From NCBI GenBank assembly GCA_041748175.1, contig JBGTDU010000083.1:1-64000 (forward strand): a stretch of 64,000 bases of DNA, given 5' to 3'. Both the position numbers and the translations under genes were made by a program. Under the pieces are notes generated by a model that saw nothing but the letters and a program-made list of their open reading frames with translations, did no database searches and had not been told where the DNA came from. This document shows positions 37,418 to 48,000 of the stretch, in pieces (the first letter of the stretch is position 1; each line of letters opens with the position of its first letter). This DNA is from JAHEJB01 sp041748175. GTDB taxonomy: Bacteria > Bacteroidota > Rhodothermia > Rhodothermales > Rubricoccaceae.

Positions 37418-40400
37418 CTACGGTCGTGCACGCTTCCCAAGAAAGGCCGCCCGGCGGGCACCGCGGTCCGCACCCTTGCTGACGGTTTCGGTCTCCTCTT
37501 CCCCGCTACCTCGGAGATGTTCGGCGAGCGTTCGCACGGTTGGGAATCGGAATAAATCGACAATCCGCACGTCCAGATTCTGTTCGTTTCGAATCCGCGC
37601 CTGAACTTGCATGGCGAGGAGTGAATGGCCTCCGAGATCGAAGAAGTTGCTTTGTGGATCCACTCCGTGAACGCCCAGAACGTCTTCCCAGATTGCGACC
37701 AGCTCCTTCTCCATGGCTGAATGCGACGTGCCCTTGAAGCTGGCTGCGGACGGGGCAACGACGATCGCTCTCGACGGAGGAGGCAGGGCTTTCCGATCCA
37801 ATTTTCGATTTGGTGTCATCGGAAAGGAGTCCAAGGCGACAAACGCACCGGGAACCATGTATTCGGGAAGTTGATCGCCGAGGAACGAACGCAATTGCTC
37901 CCAATCAGGGACGAGACCGTTTGTGGACCTGAAGTATCCTACGAGGCGCTGATCGCCCGGTGAATCTTCGCGAACCACGACCACGGCTTCGCGGACCTCC
38001 GGGTGATTTGAAAGCGCCGCCTCGATTTCCCCAAGCTCGATACGGAATCCTCTCAGCTTTACCTGGCAGTCTGTTCGACCGAGAAACTCTAGAACACCAT
38101 CGGTCCGGTACCGAACAAGGTCGCCCGTTTGATAGATGCGCTCGCCTTCCACGAACGGATCCGGAGCAAATCGCTCTTTCGTCAACTCGGGCCGGTTATG
38201 ATAGCCACGCGCGACTCCCATACCGCCGATCCAGAGCTCACCGGAGACGCCGACCGGCACCGGCTGCATGTCGCCATCCAAAACATAGAACCGCGTGTTC
38301 GCAATCGGCCTCCCGAGCGGAACAGTGACATCCTCACCCAAGGAAGCGTCGTGGGTTGCCGACCAGATGGTGGTTTCGGTTGGCCCATACATATTGGTAA
38401 TGCGTTCGACGTCAGCGTCGTTCAGCGTCCGGACCAGCTTGCCGCTAAGCGCTTCTCCCCCGATGAGCAGGTGATCCAACGCGCCCAGCGCTCGGACTGT
38501 ATCTGGATCGGCTACCAAGAGGCTCGCTTGCGTCGGTGTGCACTGGAGATGCGTTACTGCATAGGCCCGAATGTTTTCAGGTATGGATTTTACGTTTTCG
38601 CGAACCGCATTCGACTGATCCTTCAGCAGGCTCAGCTGAGGGAGCATATCCAGAACAGCCTGGGTCTCGACTCCGTAATCCACGAGGCACGCGATTTCAT
38701 TGACGCCGATCTGCTTGAGCCGCTCGACCATTTTCCGGCAGGTATCGGGGGTACCGAAAAGAGCGCTCGTCTCGAAGTAGCGCTCAAAGGAAAAATCCAA
38801 CACTTCGTCCAACGCATCTTCCGCGAGGTGCTCGACGGAGAACTTGCCATCTTCGCCTGTCGTTTTCTGCCGGAAAGTGGGGAAGGACCACGCAGCCGCC
38901 TGGATGAGCCCGATCGAGCTTTTCAGGTAGGCTTTCATCGGCTCGCGGACCAGTTCGCGCACGGCGTCATCGTCGTCGCCCACAAACGTGTGCAACATCA
39001 GAGTGACTCGGCCATCTTCACCTACATGGCCATGCGAATGCCGCGCTTGCCGGTAGATCTCGATTTTCTCAGCAAGATCCTCCACGCGCTGACCTAGCAG
39101 GTGCGTCAGCACATGGTAGCCGCGCGCTCCTGCTTCATGGAACGTCTCCGGGTTGCCAGCGGCGGTAATCCAGACAGGGAGCTCTGCCTGGACAGGCCGA
39201 GGCAGAGTTTGGACGTTGACCGGTTCACACGTCGGTCCGTCGAACTCGAGCGTTTCGCCGCGCCAGAGCGCCTTAACCTGCTCGATCTGGCCGAACATGT
39301 GCTCTTTCCTCTCGGCGAATGCCTCCGGGCGGAGAACGAAGTCGTTCGGTTGCCATCCTGCGGCAAATGAAATACCCACGCGGCCATTCGACAGAACATC
39401 CACGACGCCCCACTCCTCCGCGATTCGCGCCGGGTGGTGCAGCGGACTTACACAACTCCCCGCCCTCAAGCCAATGTTTGATGTGATCGTGGCAAGCGCG
39501 GCACTGGCTACCGATGGATTCGGATATAGACCGCCGAAGGCATGAAAGTGACGCTCTGGCGTCCAGACAGCCTCGAAGCCGTGGGCGTCCCCGAACCGGG
39601 CCCCATCCAGCAGCAATTTGTACTTATCGGCTGCACTTTCTCCACCCTCATCACTGGCAAAATAGAAAAGACTGAATGCTATTGGCGATGACGAGCCCGG
39701 TTGCGCCGAGGCCACGGTTTGCTCGTCCTGTTGGATTACAACCGTGAATCCCCTGGCAAGCGTCCAGAACAGCTCCAGCACGGAGATATCGAATGATATG
39801 CTCGTAACCGCCAGCCATACTCCCGGTTGTTCAGCGGCAATGCTCTCGTCCATCCCCAGGAAAAAATTGACCACGTTGCGGTGCTCCACCATCACTCCCT
39901 TCGGCTTGCCCGTCGAACCGGACGTGTAAAGCACATAGGCCAGATCGTCTGGCTGCGGACCATCCTCCAGATTCTCGCTGGACAGCGCAACCGAATCCAA
40001 CGTATCCAGAGGAAGTACCGGAATCGAAGAATTCAGCCACGCCACAGAATGCTCAGTCTCTGCAATGATGACGGCCAAACCTGCGTCCTCGCACATGAAG
40101 TCCAGCCGATTGGAGGGAAATTCCGGATCAAGTGGCACGTAGGCCGCTCCCGTTTTCATTACGGCGAGGAGGGAAGCCAACATCGTAGCGGAGCGTTCCA
40201 GATAGACGCCCACGTACGCACCCGTTCTCACACCAGCTACTCGAAGCGCATGGGCGATCTGGTTTGCGCGAGCGTTGAGCTCGGCGTAGCTCCAGCTTTC
40301 TTCACCAAAATGAACCGCCGTCCTGTTCGGCTGTTCTTGAACTCGCCTTTCGATCAGCTCGTGAATACAAACGTCGAGGTCGCCTTCCACTGCCGTGTCA

Positions 40401-42043
40401 TTCCACCGATACAGGATTTCTTCGCGTTCGTGCTTGCCCAGAATGTCGATCTCTGACAGAGCACCTTCGAGATTGGTCGCGAGGTGCGCGACGGTCATTT
40501 CGAACTGACTTTGCATCAATTCGATAACCGACTCATCGAAGGTACTGGGGTCGTAGGCCCACTCGACGGACCCGTCGAGGAGCAGGCGCACCACCAGAGG
40601 AGCGTTCGCTTCGTCACCGGCAAGATCCAAGACGATCGCATGGTCCGGCAGCGTGCTGACTTCCGGTGAGCGCATGACCAGATCTCTCGGATAGGTACCG
40701 CGTCGGTGAACCTCGCGGAGTGCCTCCGCAGCCGCATATACCGCCTCGCTGCTGGATTCCAAATCCTCGAGCTCAATTTTCAGAGGAAGTGTGCGGACGA
40801 ACATCGCTGGCAGCCCTTTCAACGCATCGGCCACGCTGGCACTCCTCAGCCCCACTTCTATTGTCTTCGTTCCACAGAGACGTGCCAGGTAGAGTGAAAA
40901 CGCGAGAACGAAAGCATCTTCCGGCGTGCACTCCGTCTCAGGCCCGCAAAGCCGGGCTACAAAAGCCTTCATCTCTTCCGGCTGATCCACCATCGACGAT
41001 CGTCGATCCAAACCATTTTCTGAAGACGGTTTTTCGTACGGCGTCTTCGTTGGCTGATAGCCGGCAACCATTTGTCTCCAGAACGACTCGTTCGGAGCGA
41101 GACCTTTTGTGAGCGCATCGAGTCGTTCGGTCACGTCGTTGGACAGGAATGGAAGGACTATCCCGTCCACCAATCCATGCGTCCCGAGATCAACCGGATT
41201 GCCATCTAAATCGGATATTCCGCCGAGACGCAGGCTGCCGTCGCTTGTGGCGACAACGAGTTCATCTGCGTCCGCCGTCAGGATCGTCCCGGGCTCACCG
41301 CGCGAGCTGCGCTCCACCTTCGCTGTTCTCACGACCATCAAACCCCCCTTGGGTGTCAACAGTTTTGGGGTCGTGATGGGGTTGGCGTAAGGGCCAAAAT
41401 CGAGCGACCGGACGCGCGCGCTCAATCGCTCCGCCGACTCGGTCCAATCGAGAATTCCTGCGAGGGGCGGCCGTTGGCTACGCCGATGCACCATCCCCTG
41501 CCCTTGTTGCGGTCGCTTTTTCAGAGGTGATTCGGACAGCCTGTCCAGAACCTCCGGGAACGACTCAATGGCGGCTTCATAGCACTTGAGGTTGAGGCTA
41601 AGAACTGTTTCGTCCGGCTCGATCGGGAAGCGCCTTTCGGCGATGATGTCTCCTCGGTCGACGCTGTCCGTCATCAAATGCCACGTGATGCCGTGCTCCT
41701 TTTCTCCGTCGTGGATTGCCCACGTTGGCACGTTAAGCCCCGCCCGTTCAGGCAGGGGGCCGTCATGAAAATTGACGGCTGCAATTCGAGGATGCCGGAT
41801 GACTTCGGCCGGCAGCACGTGCACGTTGGCGATGCTGAAAAGCACGTCGCACGGAATCTCTCGAAGCCTCTCCGCCAATTCTAAGCCAGGCTCAATACAG
41901 GCAACAGCTTCCTGTTTGGCCCACTCTCGGACAGCCGAAGACGAAGTGATGATTCCCCGCAACTCGTGACCATCTCGGCCAAGAATGCCCGCGCATTGAA
42001 CCAGCAGAGATTCGTCGCCTACGAGAATGCAAGTCAAAGACAC
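37418..42043 (-). CDS. NRPS: formyltransferase, C remnant, A domain split by luciferase-like monooxygenase, PCP
   Basis: 1541 aa, GTG start. Formyltransferase 1-300: NFHDGPLP (Asn91, His93) and SVDRGDI (Asp129) match the FMT catalytic triad. About 310-545 is only the C-terminal lobe of a condensation domain; no HHxxxDG is found. A domain 555-1425 with LYTSGSTGKPKG (705-716). About residues 788-1150 are an FMN-dependent luciferase-like monooxygenase of the MupA/Atu3671 type (AVWTPERHFHAFGGLYPNPS, VGISFAAGWQPNDF) inserted between core motifs A4 and A5. The specificity code reads D-I-L-Q-L-G-M-I-W-K (752, 753, 756, 1167, 1193, 1195, 1218, 1226, 1227, 1414), close to a published glycine code. PCP Ser1474. 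Myxothiazol MtaG and melithiazol MelG have the same kind of insertion in a Gly A domain. Confidence 0.9.
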   Translation of the reverse strand: MSLTCILVGDESLLVQCAGILGRDGHELRGIITSSSAVREWAKQEAVACIEPGLELAERLREIPCDVLFSIANVHVLPAEVIRHPRIAAVNFHDGPLPERAGLNVPTWAIHDGEKEHGITWHLMTDSVDRGDIIAERRFPIEPDETVLSLNLKCYEAAIESFPEVLDRLSESPLKKRPQQGQGMVHRRSQRPPLAGILDWTESAERLSARVRSLDFGPYANPITTPKLLTPKGGLMVVRTAKVERSSRGEPGTILTADADELVVATSDGSLRLGGISDLDGNPVDLGTHGLVDGIVLPFLSNDVTERLDALTKGLAPNESFWRQMVAGYQPTKTPYEKPSSENGLDRRSSMVDQPEEMKAFVARLCGPETECTPEDAFVLAFSLYLARLCGTKTIEVGLRSASVADALKGLPAMFVRTLPLKIELEDLESSSEAVYAAAEALREVHRRGTYPRDLVMRSPEVSTLPDHAIVLDLAGDEANAPLVVRLLLDGSVEWAYDPSTFDESVIELMQSQFEMTVAHLATNLEGALSEIDILGKHEREEILYRWNDTAVEGDLDVCIHELIERRVQEQPNRTAVHFGEESWSYAELNARANQIAHALRVAGVRTGAYVGVYLERSATMLASLLAVMKTGAAYVPLDPEFPSNRLDFMCEDAGLAVIIAETEHSVAWLNSSIPVLPLDTLDSVALSSENLEDGPQPDDLAYVLYTSGSTGKPKGVMVEHRNVVNFFLGMDESIAAEQPGVWLAVTSISFDISVLELFWTLARGFTVVIQQDEQTVASAQPGSSSPIAFSLFYFASDEGGESAADKYKLLLDGARFGDAHGFEAVWTPERHFHAFGGLYPNPSVASAALATITSNIGLRAGSCVSPLHHPARIAEEWGVVDVLSNGRVGISFAAGWQPNDFVLRPEAFAERKEHMFGQIEQVKALWRGETLEFDGPTCEPVNVQTLPRPVQAELPVWITAAGNPETFHEAGARGYHVLTHLLGQRVEDLAEKIEIYRQARHSHGHVGEDGRVTLMLHTFVGDDDDAVRELVREPMKAYLKSSIGLIQAAAWSFPTFRQKTTGEDGKFSVEHLAEDALDEVLDFSFERYFETSALFGTPDTCRKMVERLKQIGVNEIACLVDYGVETQAVLDMLPQLSLLKDQSNAVRENVKSIPENIRAYAVTHLQCTPTQASLLVADPDTVRALGALDHLLIGGEALSGKLVRTLNDADVERITNMYGPTETTIWSATHDASLGEDVTVPLGRPIANTRFYVLDGDMQPVPVGVSGELWIGGMGVARGYHNRPELTKERFAPDPFVEGERIYQTGDLVRYRTDGVLEFLGRTDCQVKLRGFRIELGEIEAALSNHPEVREAVVVVREDSPGDQRLVGYFRSTNGLVPDWEQLRSFLGDQLPEYMVPGAFVALDSFPMTPNRKLDRKALPPPSRAIVVAPSAASFKGTSHSAMEKELVAIWEDVLGVHGVDPQSNFFDLGGHSLLAMQVQARIRNEQNLDVRIVDLFRFPTVRTLAEHLRGSGEEETETVSKGADRGARRAAFLGKRARP

Positions 42044-42081
42044 GTGCGAAGAGGGTTCTGATTCTTGACAAAGGGTTCTCC

Positions 42082-45000
42082 CTACATTTCGTCGCCATGA
42101 GGCACGATATCCGAATCGCCAGAGCTTGTGCCCAGCCGTTTTTCTTCGAGCATCGCGCGGACTTCTGCTGCACTCATGGCCGCCACGCGTTCTCGGAGAT
42201 CGGCCGCGAGGTCCACCGACTCAGGCTGCTCGGTTGTCAGGCTCCGAGCCAACTTGGCCACCGTCTGATGCCAGAAGAAAAGCCGGGGCTCCAATGGAAG
42301 TGCAGCTTCGTTTGCTCGTGCGCTTATCTGAAAGACGAGCATCGAGTCCACACCAATCTCGAAAAGGTTGTCGTGCACTCCTACCCGGTCGATGCCGAGA
42401 GCTTTCGCTACAATCTCAGCCAACGTCTTCTCCTGCTCCGTTCTCGGCTCGGCGTAGTCCATGCGGAGCGCGGGCCGATCCGCGCTCGGCGTAGGAAGTG
42501 CGTTGCGGTCAACCTTCTGATTGGGCGTCATCGGCAGCCGCTCCATCGCCACATACGCGGCAGGGACCATGTATGCCGGAAGACGCTGGCCGAGGAACGT
42601 GCGGAGATCCTCAAGGTCTGGAGCGGTTCTTCCGGCACCAGTCGTATAGTACGCCACCAAGCGTTGATGGCCGGGCGTGTCCTCCCGGACAACAACAGCC
42701 GCCTCGCTGATAGAAGGATGTTCGACGAGCCTGGCCTCTATTTCGCCGAGTTCGATTCGGAAGCCACGGAGCTTGACCTGGTGGTCTGTCCGGCCGAGAT
42801 ACTCCACGATTCCGTCGGCCCGATAGCGTACCCGATCGCCTGTCCGGTACATCCTGCCGCCTTCACGGAATACATCGTCTACAAAACGCTCGGCCGTCAA
42901 TTCCGGCTGCTTGTGGTAGCCCCTGGTCACGCCCTCTCCGCCAATCCAAAGCTCTCCCGGCACGCCGATCGGTGTCGGCCGCAAGTTGCCATCCAGCACA
43001 TAGAAGTACGTATTGGCCACGGGGCGGCCGATAGGAACCGTTCCATGTCCATCTGTGCTCGAGGCCTCTAAGGTGGATGACCAGATCGTCGTTTCTGTTG
43101 GGCCATACATGTTGGTGAGGCGACGGATACCGCCCTTCAACAATCCGGCGGCAAGCGCTTCCGGAAGGGCCTCACCGCCGACAAGTAGATGTTGGAGCTT
43201 CGCCAAGGCAATCAGCGTGTGCGCATCTCCGGCCAACACGCTCGCTTGCGACGGCGTGCATTGCAGGTGGGAGACATCGTGCCGCGAAATAAGCTCGGCC
43301 ACCGCCGGAGGTGGTGCGCCGTCGGACACCGTTCCCGCGTCATCGCGCGCGACGACCACCGTGAATCCCCGAGCTAGCGTCCAGAGGAGTTCGAGGACAG
43401 AAATGTCAAACGAGATACTCGTTAGGGCCAGCCACACGCCGGGCGGATCGTGTTCGATGCAGCGATCCATCGCAGCGAAGAAGTTGACCACGTTGCAGTG
43501 CTCTACCATGACGCCCTTCGGCCGTCCTGTCGATCCGGATGTGTAGAGCACGTAGGCACATGCGTCCCGCGTCAACTTGACGTCAGGGGAGGTCGTTGGG
43601 TGCCGGCCAATCTCACTGCTGTCCAACAAGAGCGTCGGACGTTGCTCCTGTGCCAGGCTCGGGACGAGGTCAGATTCTGTAACAATCGCCGCCAAATCGG
43701 CATCGTCGATCATGTACGTGACCCGATCTGCAGGGAATGCCGGATCGAGCGGAACGTATGCCGCGCCGGCCTTAAGGATGCCAAGCAAGGCGACGGGCAG
43801 ATCGTGAGATCGACGTGCGTACAAGCCGACGTTCGTGCCCTCCCTTACACCAAGCCCAATCAAGGCGTGGGCAATCTGATTTGCCCGAGCGTCAAGCTGT
43901 GCGTAGGTGAGGATGGTGTCACCGGAGACGATGGCCGTCCGCGAATGGTTGGCGACCGCAGCCGCCTCAATAATCTGATGAACGTGCTCATCGAGGCACG
44001 CATCGCGTTCGGTTTCATTCCACGTCTGAAGAACGAGTTGCCGCTCCTCTTCCGTCATGATGGGAATCTCATGGATGGCCTGCTCCGTGCCACCCACCAT
44101 GCCGGACAGGACGACCTCAATGTGATCCATCCAACGCGCCACGGTCGCCTCATCGAGCAAGTCGGCGTTGAACGCGCAGACCATCTCGAGGCGATCATCG
44201 TACTGATCGACGTTGATCTCGAGATCGAAATGGACGCGGCGCTTGCCGACTCGAACGGAGCCAACATCCAGGCCGTCCCAGCGGGGCGTGGGTGCCACGC
44301 GGTCAAGGTTAAAGGATACCTCCACAAGTGGCACGCGGCCGGGATCTCTCGCAACCCCAATATTTTTTACCAGTGTCCCAAACGTGTATCCTCGGTGGTC
44401 CAGACCATCCAGTACGACATTTCTGACAGCCCTCAGGACATCGGCTACGGGTTGTTCCGAATCGATCCGGGCGCGAAGGGGAAGAAGGTCGGCGCCGTGG
44501 CCCACCAACTCGTCTCCTTCGTCGAACATCTGCTGCCCGGCCGAGATGATGCCAACAACAAGGTCGTCCTGCCCCGTTATTCTATGGAGATAGACGAATA
44601 GAGCAGAGAGAAGGGTTGTGAACAGCGTGGCATCTTTCTCCGAGGCCATTTGGAGAAGATCCTCCATCAGTCCCGCTCGAAAAGTCTTGATCACCTGCCC
44701 GGCTCGGTTGGAACGCCTTCCGGTACGTGGACGGTCTGTCGGGAGCTCCAGAGGATCCGGTATCGTGCTGAACGCTTCCCGCCAGTAGGTTTCGGCCTCA
44801 TGGTACTCTTCGGATTCCATGTCCCTCACACGGGAAGCCACAAACCGGCCGTAGGGAATCGGGGCGTCGAGGACAGGAAATTCACCGGCGCGGGCGGCAT
44901 TGTAGAGCGCGGCCAAATCGCGATTCAGGACGTCAAGCGACCACCCATCGTAAACAAGATGATGGTATGTATGGACGAACACATGCGCGTCCGGCCCCAA

Positions 45001-48000
45001 TCGCAGAACCGCTGCCCTCATGAGTGGGCCGTGGACAAGATCGAATGGCGTCTCCGCCTCCCGAATGAGGTGCGATTCGATCATCTGCTCTTTGTCGACC
45101 TCGTCGCACAGATCCACGAACTCAACGACAACCAGGGTCTCAGCCGATATGGTCTGGTACTCGCCGGTTGGTGAGAACGTGATCCTGAGCGCCTCGTGGC
45201 GGTCAACGAGGCCCCGGACGGCAGTCTTCAGTGCGTCCAGATCGACCTGGCCCGTTAGCCGCAGTGCGTTCACCTCGTTGAACGAGCAAGAAGCTTCCTC
45301 GCTCAGGTTCGCGGCCGACCACATTTCGCGCTGCGCCTCGGTTAACGGCAACGCGCCCGGGGGAACTTGCTTAAGCACGACGTCCTCGACCATTGGCAGC
45401 GAGTCGCCTGAGAGTGTTGAGTCGAACGACGGGAACAGGCCTCCTTCGATCAGTTCTACGACGGTTTCGCCGAGCGCGCGGACCAGTTGATCCAGATCGT
45501 CGTCGGTGTGAGCCGTCGTCACGAAATTATTTCGGCCTTCCCAGGTGAAGATGCCGCGCGAGCGGAGCCCGATGTAGAGCAGGTCGCCGTAGTCGAGTTG
45601 GTCGAGGCCATCGAACCGGAACAGTGACCCAAAGTGGACGATCCGAACCGGCAACCCCGCCGTCTCAAAGACCGCCGTCATGCGTTGTGCGAGGTCCTCC
45701 GTTCGCCGATTCAGCTTCTCCTGAAGCGCAGGCCCTTCGTTTTCGAGGTGCTCAAGTAGAGCACACACGGCCGCGATTGCCAGCGGATGGCGGCGGTGCG
45801 TCCCAGCGAAATAGGTCAGATCGGCCTCGGGCGCGGAATCATCACCAAACTGCCAAAAGCCTCCATCGAAGCAATCCATGAAACGCGCTGATCCTGCGAT
45901 AACGCCGACCGGCATCCCGCCGCCGACCACCTTTCCGTAGGCCGCCATATCGGGTCGAATATCGATCATGGCCTGCACACCTCCGGGGTGGCATCTGAAG
46001 CCGGTGATCATTTCGTCGAAGATGAGCGCGGCATCCAACTCCGAGCAGAGCTCGCGAAGGTTGCGGAGAAACTCGACGGGCAAAAAATCCGGATGCCGGC
46101 TCTGCACCGGCTCGACGAGCACGGCGGCGAGGTCGTCTGCGAGTCCCCGGATCACCTCTAGCGCATCTGGATTCCCGTACGGAAGTAGGATTATATCGGT
46201 CCCCGCGCCCCACGGGACTCCGGGCACCCTTGGTACACTGGCGCCGTCGCCCGCGCGCAAGCGCATCAACACCTCGTCGAAATTGCCATGGTAGGCGTGC
46301 TCGAACATGACAATCCTCGAGCGGCCTGTGGTGGCCCGCGCGGCGCGGATAGCGGCGAGCATGGCCTCTGAGCCCGTGTTGAAGAAGGCCACACGCTCGT
46401 GACCCGTCATTCTCGAAACCCGCTCCGCAGCCTCCTTCGCTTTCGTGGGCATGGGTCCCAGCGCAAAACCGGTGGCGAGTTGCTCCTGCAAAGCCTCCAC
46501 CACAAATTTTGGGGAGTGCCCCAACAGGTTCACCCCGAAGCCCATGTTAAAATCTATGTAAGCGTTGCCGTCGACGTCCCATATCTTCGAGCCCTCCGCC
46601 CGGTCTGCCGTGAGCGGATAAACGGCCTCCTTCCACAGTTGGCGGTATGCCGCAGCCGACCTTGGATCGGAGTGAAACGCGCGGCTTTCTTGCATCATCC
46701 GTTTCGATCCCGCCGTTTTCGAGGTATAGCGGCTGAGCATGGCGTCGAGGGCTCGCTGTTGGTGTCGAGTGAGGCCCTCGCCCCCCTTCTTGTTGATGGT
46801 CTTAAACAGCGCCTTTGGTGCGTCGGCTTCGGGCGCACTTGTCGAAACTGGCTGAGGTGGATCCGTTGCTGTCGTCGCTCCGCTGCGCAACATCTCCAAC
46901 TGCTGCTGCATGAGCTGCAGCTGCTGCACGATTGTCCGCTCCAGGAGAGTCGTTTCTCCAGTCGAAACCTGAGAGGTCGCCTCGATAATCGGCGGGCCAG
47001 CAACGGCCGGTGAAGTCGGTGCAGGCTGTTCGACGAATTTGTCGGGGTCCACGATTTTATCGAGGTGTTCCGCAAGCGCTGCAATGGTCTTCGTTTCCTC
47101 CAACAAACTCCTGAACGACACGCGGACGCCGAAGCGCTTCTTGATGGCTTGGCTTGCTTGCGTCAACGAAAGGGAGTCGAAACCGAGGGCGAGGAACGTC
47201 GCCTGAAGATCCAGCGCGGCTGGAGCCACACCGGACAGCATGGAGAGGAGGTCTCTCACCTCCGAGAGAATTTTGCTTGATCGATCCACGGGTGCATTCC
47301 GGCTCGCCTCGATTGTCGTGACGGGTGCATCAAGCGGTCTGTCCACCTCAGCCAACTCCTTTGCAGATGATTGCGGTAAGGGATCGATCCAGTGCCGCAC
47401 GCGCTCAAATGGGTAAGTCGGCAACGAAATCCGGCACCGATCTTCTTTTTCGTAGTAGGCCTGCCAGTCCACCTCGGCACCAAGCGACCAAGCCTGCCCG
47501 AGCGCATTCAGCAGAATCTCCTGGTCGTTCGATGACTCGTGCGGATGGCGCATGGTGGATAGAACCGGCTGCGCCGACGTACGGGCGGTGTGCTGACGTG
47601 CGAGGTTGGAAAGGGTCCGACCCGGCCCGACTTCTATCAGCACGCGATTCGGCTCCTCGAAAACCATCTTGAGACCATCGTCGAACCGTACGGTTTTCCT
47701 CACATGCTGCGCCCAGTGCTCGGGGCTAACGGCCTCTTCAGCGGTCAGCCAGGTCCCACTCAGGTTCGATGCGAATGGCACACGAGGAGGCCGCAGCTTG
47801 AGCCCTCCGACGAACTGACGGTAGGGTTCCAGCATCTCATCGACCATCGAAGAATGAGCCGCAACCGCAATTTTTACACGGGCCGTATCGACATCATGGG
47901 ACGCCAAACGTGCTTCCAGGTCGGAGAGGGGACCTGTTGGGCCAGACACCACACACAGCTCGGTGCTGTTTACCGCAGCGATTTCCAGATCGTTAGACAG

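Noticed and set aside
38129..39097. A 322-codon plus-strand ORF
   Set aside because: It is antisense to the luciferase-like monooxygenase insertion and the adjoining A domain, and has no domain resemblance.
43450..44601. A 383-codon plus-strand ORF
   Set aside because: Antisense to C-A domains of the hybrid PKS-NRPS; long shadow frames are expected in GC-rich megasynthase genes.
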